Assembly (NCBI GenBank): GCA_044349155.1
Contig: JBIKRQ010000001.1
Span: forward strand, 1-64,000
From: VGSZ01 sp044349155
Lineage (GTDB): Bacteria; Myxococcota; UBA727; VGSZ01
DNA length: 64,000 bases
Reading direction: 5' to 3'
Part shown: in pieces, positions 60,156 through 64,000 of the stretch
Position numbering within the stretch: position 1 is the stretch's first letter
Layout: every line of letters begins with the position of its first letter
Notes under the pieces: generated by a model
The model's database searches: none
Told to the model about the DNA's origin: nothing
What the model saw: the letters and a program-made list of their open reading frames with translations, nothing else
Position numbers and translations under genes: made by a program

Positions 60156-61352
60156 ATGCTTGGAATCTTGTTGCTACACTTCAATCTCGCGGCGCAAGTC
60201 GTCCTCGTCGGCGGCAGCACCGGTGCAGATGGTGTTCTGAATAAGGACTATCTTGACGTGCACGACACCGATGGTCAATTTGGGAGCCCATATCTCCTCA
60301 CGGTCCCGGCGGGTGGGCGATTTGAGTTTTCTACGATCAACATTCCAGCGAATGTCACTGTCGGGTTTAAAAGCAATGCAATGAATGACCCTGTCTATCT
60401 GCTGGCAACAGGCGATGTCACGATCGCAGGTCTCGTCCATGTCGACGGGCAACGGGGTCAAACCTCGGCCGGCGGGCGCGGTGGGCCTGGTGGCTACGAT
60501 GGCGGCGAACCAGGTTTCGGCGCCACGCCCGGTGACGGCCACGGCCCTGGAGGCGGCCATTTCACTCCGGTAGCCGTTGAGGACAACAACTCACGAAGGG
60601 CCCTTTGGTCTGGCAGCTACTCGGCCGTCGGCCCCGACGGGACGGGTTGGGGTAGAAAGGGCACCGGATCCATCTATGGAAATCCATCATGCTTCCCCCT
60701 GACAGGTGGGTCGGGGGGAGCCGGTGGCTTCAATCAAGGCGGCGGTGGTGGTGGTGGTGGCGCGATCTTGATTGGGTCTGAAGGCAAGATTTCCATCTCG
60801 GGAGCTGTGCGCTCACTTGGCGGTATCTACCCGAACCAGCTGACAGCAGGTAGTGCCTCGGGCGGGTGCGTTCGGATCGTCGCACCGGCCGTGATTGTAA
60901 CGGGCACGTTGGAGGCAACCAGTGTGTTGCCAGGCGTCGACGGAACCGAGTACGGCGGTCGGGGCTTTGTCCGTATTGATACCATTGACCGCTCGGGTCT
61001 CGCTGGCATCTCCACCCCAAGATACAGCGTTGGATCTAATATGGTTGTGCGACTCCAAAGTATGCCACAAATTAGTACAATTTCGGCGGCTGGCCGCACC
61101 GTCATCAATGGTGAGAAGCTCTTCGTGACACTCACCAACGGCGAGCCCGCGCTGCAGGATGTTGTCGTCGAGGTCGCCAACTTCCCCGGGGCACCTGCCT
61201 GCGTGAACCTCAACGTCATCACCGTGCCCGGCAGCGGCGCGGCCACGAAGACCTCGTTCCCCGCGAAGCCCAACGGCACCCACACGTTGTCCGTGAACAT
61301 TCCGCAGAACACGGCGACGTCGATCGAAGTCTACGGCACGGTGTGCCCGTGA
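60156..61352 (+). CDS. Secreted glycine-rich protein
   Basis: 398 residues; ATG 60156 has AGGAGAG 5 nt upstream and lies 12 nt after the giant gene's stop. Signal peptide MLGILLLHFNLAA, with mature QVVLVGGSTGADG. Residues ~50-280 form the glycine-rich beta-helix-like domain often found in myxobacterial and planctomycete surface proteins (VYLLATGDVTIAGLVHVDGQRG, GGRGGPGGYDGGEPGFG, GGGGGGGGAILIGSEGKISI, GGCVRIVAPAVIV). The last ~100 residues are a separate Ig-like domain (GEKLFVTLTNGEPALQDVVV). The first ~950 nt have lower GC and more A/T-ending codons than all neighbours, while the C-terminal domain returns to the local norm, suggesting a transferred or recombined N-terminal part. Overlaps PPIase 2 by 4 nt. 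Confidence 0.85.
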   Translation: MLGILLLHFNLAAQVVLVGGSTGADGVLNKDYLDVHDTDGQFGSPYLLTVPAGGRFEFSTINIPANVTVGFKSNAMNDPVYLLATGDVTIAGLVHVDGQRGQTSAGGRGGPGGYDGGEPGFGATPGDGHGPGGGHFTPVAVEDNNSRRALWSGSYSAVGPDGTGWGRKGTGSIYGNPSCFPLTGGSGGAGGFNQGGGGGGGGAILIGSEGKISISGAVRSLGGIYPNQLTAGSASGGCVRIVAPAVIVTGTLEATSVLPGVDGTEYGGRGFVRIDTIDRSGLAGISTPRYSVGSNMVVRLQSMPQISTISAAGRTVINGEKLFVTLTNGEPALQDVVVEVANFPGAPACVNLNVITVPGSGAATKTSFPAKPNGTHTLSVNIPQNTATSIEVYGTVCP

Positions 61353-62074
61353 AACGAGCGGCGCTGCTCGCCCTGCTGGCCGCGGTGGGCTGCTCGGGTT
61401 CGGGCGGTCCGAACGTCGCCGGCACGCCTGTCACCCCGGCAGACCTCGCCCTCGCCGAGGGCGCTTCGGCGCGCGCGTCCCTCGTCGACGACCTGCTGCT
61501 GCTCCGCCACGCCAAAGACACCGACGCGCTTACCGACCCCGAGCTGCAGGCCCGCCTGCACCGTGCTGAACGCCAGCTCGTTGCCCAGCACGTCACCGAC
61601 ACGCTCGGCAAAGACCTCGACGACGCCACGCTCCGCAAGGCCTTCGAGAGCGAGCGCGCCTCGCTCACCAAGCGTCGCATCCATGTCGCCCACATCGTGC
61701 TGCCCGTGGGCAACGACGGCGAACTCGTGCTGGCGCGCCTGCGCAGCGGGGCAGCCTTCGCCGACATCGCCCGCGAGGTCTCGCTCGACGGGGCCACGGC
61801 CGAGCGCGGCGGCGAGCTGCCCGAATTGCTCGAGGGGCAGGTCGACCCGGCGTTCTTCGAGGCCGCCGCGGCCCTCAAGGTCGGCGAGGTCAGCAACGTC
61901 GTCGTGGTGGGGCCACAACGACACATCATCACAGCACTCGCGGAGGCCGACACCGCGACGCCAACTTTCGAAGCAGCCAAAGACGCTCTGCGCGCGCGGC
62001 TGCACCAGCAACGTCGAGCCGAGCTGCTGACGACGCTGCGTGAGCGCTACGGTGTGAAGGCGGGGGATTTGTGA
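61349..62074 (+). CDS. Parvulin-type peptidyl-prolyl isomerase lipoprotein 2
   Basis: 241 residues. GTG 61349 overlaps the upstream stop as GTGA and opens the lipoprotein signal VKRAALLALLAAVGC (Cys15); a GTG at 61343 is also in frame. The N-terminal helical part (VTPADLALAEGASARASLVD, RLHRAERQLVAQHVTDTLGK, DDATLRKAFESERAS) is followed by the rotamase domain: RRIHVAHIVLPVG, LRSGAAFADIAREVSLDGAT, ERGGELPELLEGQVDPAFFE, LKVGEVSNVVVVG. It keeps the HI-V and GG motifs better than PPIase 1. The two are clearly not recent duplicates. Its stop overlaps the start of the next gene (GTGA). Confidence 0.9.
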   Translation: MKRAALLALLAAVGCSGSGGPNVAGTPVTPADLALAEGASARASLVDDLLLLRHAKDTDALTDPELQARLHRAERQLVAQHVTDTLGKDLDDATLRKAFESERASLTKRRIHVAHIVLPVGNDGELVLARLRSGAAFADIAREVSLDGATAERGGELPELLEGQVDPAFFEAAAALKVGEVSNVVVVGPQRHIITALAEADTATPTFEAAKDALRARLHQQRRAELLTTLRERYGVKAGDL

Positions 62075-64000
62075 ACCGGTACGTGCTCCTGGTGGTGGTC
62101 GCATTGTTGGCAGGCTCGCGCGTCGAGGCTGCCGCGAACCCGTGTGTGCCCAACAACACCGCGCCGGCGTGCGATCGCGACGCCGACGGCCTGACCAACG
62201 CGCAGGAAGCCACGTTCGGTACGAACCCGGTCGTCGCCGACACCGACGGCGACGGCGTCAAAGACGGGGTCGAGGCCTGGAGCGACAACGACGGCGACGG
62301 CAAGAACAACGCAATCGAATCAAAGATCCTCGACGCTGACGGCGACACCACCGCCGACCAGTTCGACGCCGCCGACGCCAACCCATGCGCGCCTGCGCTG
62401 TCGGCACCCACCTGCGATCGCGACAACGATGGGCTCACCAACGCACGCGAACTCACCTTCGGCACCAGCAGCACCAATCCCGACACCGACGGCGACGGCG
62501 AGCGCGACGGGATTGAAGCTCCGCTCGATACCGATGGCGACGGCAAAAACGACGCCCGCGAATCGTCGCTGCTCGACGCCGACAGCGACGGCGTGGCCGA
62601 CGAGACCGACCCGCAAAACACCAACGCCTGCGTGCCCTCAAACCGCGCTGGCACCTGCGACGCCGACGGCGACGGCCTCACGAACGCGCGCGAAGCCACC
62701 TACGGCACAAACCCCGACAACGTCGACACCGACGGCGACGGCCAGCCCGATGGCTGGGAGGCCGCCAGCGACGACGACCAGGACGGCAAGAACAACGCCC
62801 TCGAGAGCCGCACGAGTGACGTCGACGGCGACGGCACTCCCGATCAATGGGACGCTGCCGATGCTGACGCCTGCTTCCCTGACGCGATCTCGTCGCCGAC
62901 ATGCGATGTCGACCTGGATGGCCTCACGTGGCTGCAAGAGCAGACCTTCGGCACAAACCCCACGCTCGCCGATACCGACGCCGACGCCGAACTCGACGGC
63001 CTCGAAGCCGCCCTCGACACCGACCACGACGGCATCAACGACGCGCTCGAGTCCTCGATGGTCGACGCCGACCAGGACGGCCTGAGTGCCGAGGCCGAGC
63101 TCGACGACGGCGATGCCTGCCACCCCTTCGACCTCGCGGGCACCTGCGACTTCGACATGGACAGCCTCACCAACGCCGAAGAAGCCCACTTCGGCACCGA
63201 CCCCAGAAACCACGACACCGACGGCGATGGCGGCTGGGACGGCGATGTGGGCGAAGCGTTCTCCGACGACGACACCGACGGCATCAATGGTGCCCTTGAG
63301 TCCGACGACGTCGACACCGATGGCGACCTGTACGTCGACGAATACGACCACGACAACGTCGACCCCTGCGTGCCCGATGCTGGATCACTTGCATGCCTCA
63401 CCCTGCGCGCCGACACCGACAACGACGGCCTCACCGACGCGCGCGAGGTGCAGCTCGGCACCGATCCCGCCCGCGCCGACACCGACGACGACGGCCTGGG
63501 CGACGCGTACGAAGTCACCACTGCGGCCTCGCCCCCCGACCACGATGGCGATGGCCTGATCGACGCGCGCGATCCCGACGACGACAACGACGGCGTGCTC
63601 ACGAGTGCGGAGCGCGGCCCCGACCCGCTGTCACCGCGCGACAGCAACGGCGACGGCGTGCTCGACCACCTCGACCCCTGCTTCCCGACGGCGTGCGCAG
63701 AACCACTGCAGCCGCTGGCGTGCGCGGGCTTTGGCGACGTGTGCGAGCAGTGCCTCACCGCCGAGCTCGATGCCGAAATCACCAGCGCCGCTGGTGCCGA
63801 AGCCGGCCGCACCGACGCCGTGCAGTGCTTGTGCCGCGACGCGCGTTTCGTCGTGCCACACACCTTCGGCGCCACCGCACCCGTCGCTGCGGGTTCCGAA
63901 GCATCGCTGCAGTTCGACAACGGCAACACCCTCACGCGCTGCACGTACCGCGCGGCCGACGACGTGTTCGCGTTCGTGTCGTGCCTGAGCACCGCCCCGG
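62071..64000 (+). CDS. Secreted Ca-binding protein of 81-residue thrombospondin type-3 repeats (runs off window)
   Basis: GTG 62071 overlaps the PPIase 2 stop. Signal peptide VNRYVLLVVVALLAGSRVEA. I read the frame to the last base without a stop (643 codons). From residue ~34 there are about six repeats starting at Cys codons 62170, 62413, 62656, 62902, 63145 and 63394 (period 243-249 nt). Each holds D-x-D-x-DG calcium loops (CDRDADGLTN, DTDGDGVKDG, DNDGDGKNN, DADGDTTAD) and a closing NPC. After them comes a Cys-rich domain (CAGFGDVCEQCL, VQCLCRDARF, TRCTYRAADD). Likely a Ca-stabilised surface component working with the giant protein. The C-terminus and any anchor are not visible. Confidence 0.9.
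   Translation, partial: MNRYVLLVVVALLAGSRVEAAANPCVPNNTAPACDRDADGLTNAQEATFGTNPVVADTDGDGVKDGVEAWSDNDGDGKNNAIESKILDADGDTTADQFDAADANPCAPALSAPTCDRDNDGLTNARELTFGTSSTNPDTDGDGERDGIEAPLDTDGDGKNDARESSLLDADSDGVADETDPQNTNACVPSNRAGTCDADGDGLTNAREATYGTNPDNVDTDGDGQPDGWEAASDDDQDGKNNALESRTSDVDGDGTPDQWDAADADACFPDAISSPTCDVDLDGLTWLQEQTFGTNPTLADTDADAELDGLEAALDTDHDGINDALESSMVDADQDGLSAEAELDDGDACHPFDLAGTCDFDMDSLTNAEEAHFGTDPRNHDTDGDGGWDGDVGEAFSDDDTDGINGALESDDVDTDGDLYVDEYDHDNVDPCVPDAGSLACLTLRADTDNDGLTDAREVQLGTDPARADTDDDGLGDAYEVTTAASPPDHDGDGLIDARDPDDDNDGVLTSAERGPDPLSPRDSNGDGVLDHLDPCFPTACAEPLQPLACAGFGDVCEQCLTAELDAEITSAAGAEAGRTDAVQCLCRDARFVVPHTFGATAPVAAGSEASLQFDNGNTLTRCTYRAADDVFAFVSCLSTAP
62170..63640 (+). repeat. 81-residue Ca-loop repeat, about six copies
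   Basis: Starts at 62170, 62413, 62656, 62902, 63145 and 63394; spacing 243, 243, 246, 243 and 249 nt. Copies are diverged at the DNA level but keep the Asp and Cys positions. The last copy is partial and grades into extra Asp-rich loops. Confidence 0.88.

Overview
The window looks like a chromosomal piece of a high-GC, Gram-negative member of the Myxococcota (deltaproteobacterial lineage). The evidence is strong GC bias at third codon positions, many Sec-secreted proteins and lipoproteins, two proteins that end in a MYXO-CTERM-like tail (GC-x-CS, hydrophobic stretch, run of Arg) behind Glu-Gly linkers, the C-x-DG-x-DND-x-DG motif, a zinc-ribbon/TPR membrane protein and a minor-pilin operon. 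No phage, insertion sequence, CRISPR array or rRNA was seen.

Layout. 1-3.7 kb: a truncated unknown protein, a Cys-rich lipoprotein and a secreted PHB-depolymerase-type esterase, closed by a strong terminator. 4.0-6.8 kb (minus): a surface N-acetylmuramoyl-L-alanine amidase. 7.1-15.3 kb: mostly unrecognised envelope proteins, including a 44-residue peptide, a proline-rich single-pass protein, a DUF3142 lipoprotein coupled to a 724-residue secreted protein, and traces of local duplication (a copied promoter/signal-peptide leader and a copied gene end). 15.5-19.4 kb: a zinc-ribbon/TPR membrane protein, then dapA-dapB (lysine and peptidoglycan precursor synthesis). 19.5-24.8 kb (minus): a tightly packed pilin-like operon (FimT/GspH, PilV, PilW and a very large PilX-like protein). 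24.9-29.5 kb (minus): tyrS, 5-formyltetrahydrofolate cyclo-ligase, PduO-type cobalamin adenosyltransferase and an alpha/beta-hydrolase lipoprotein. 29.58 kb: tRNA-Val(CAC) with a terminator.

29.8 kb to the right edge: the centrepiece, an apparent operon of more than 34 kb with overlapping or nearly touching genes. Order: parvulin-type PPIase lipoprotein 1; a 9,858-residue Sec-exported giant protein (29.6 kb in one uninterrupted frame); a glycine-rich secreted protein with lower-GC codon use; PPIase lipoprotein 2; and a Ca-binding protein built from an 81-residue repeat that runs off the window. The giant protein contains about 21 tandem Ig-like domains, then seven copies of a 540-700-residue supermodule (propeller/LVIVD-like part, usually a Big_5-like domain, then two IPT/TIG domains), more Ig and propeller segments, a PPC-like domain, C-DG-DND-DG motifs, thrombospondin type-3 repeats and four exact-period 23-residue terminal repeats.

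Working model (inference): the operon makes a cell-surface or matrix mega-fibre. The two lipoprotein prolyl isomerases would act as dedicated periplasmic foldases, and the Gly-rich and Ca-binding proteins would be accessory or partner surface components. No dedicated transporter or sortase is visible in the window, so the export and anchoring route is open.
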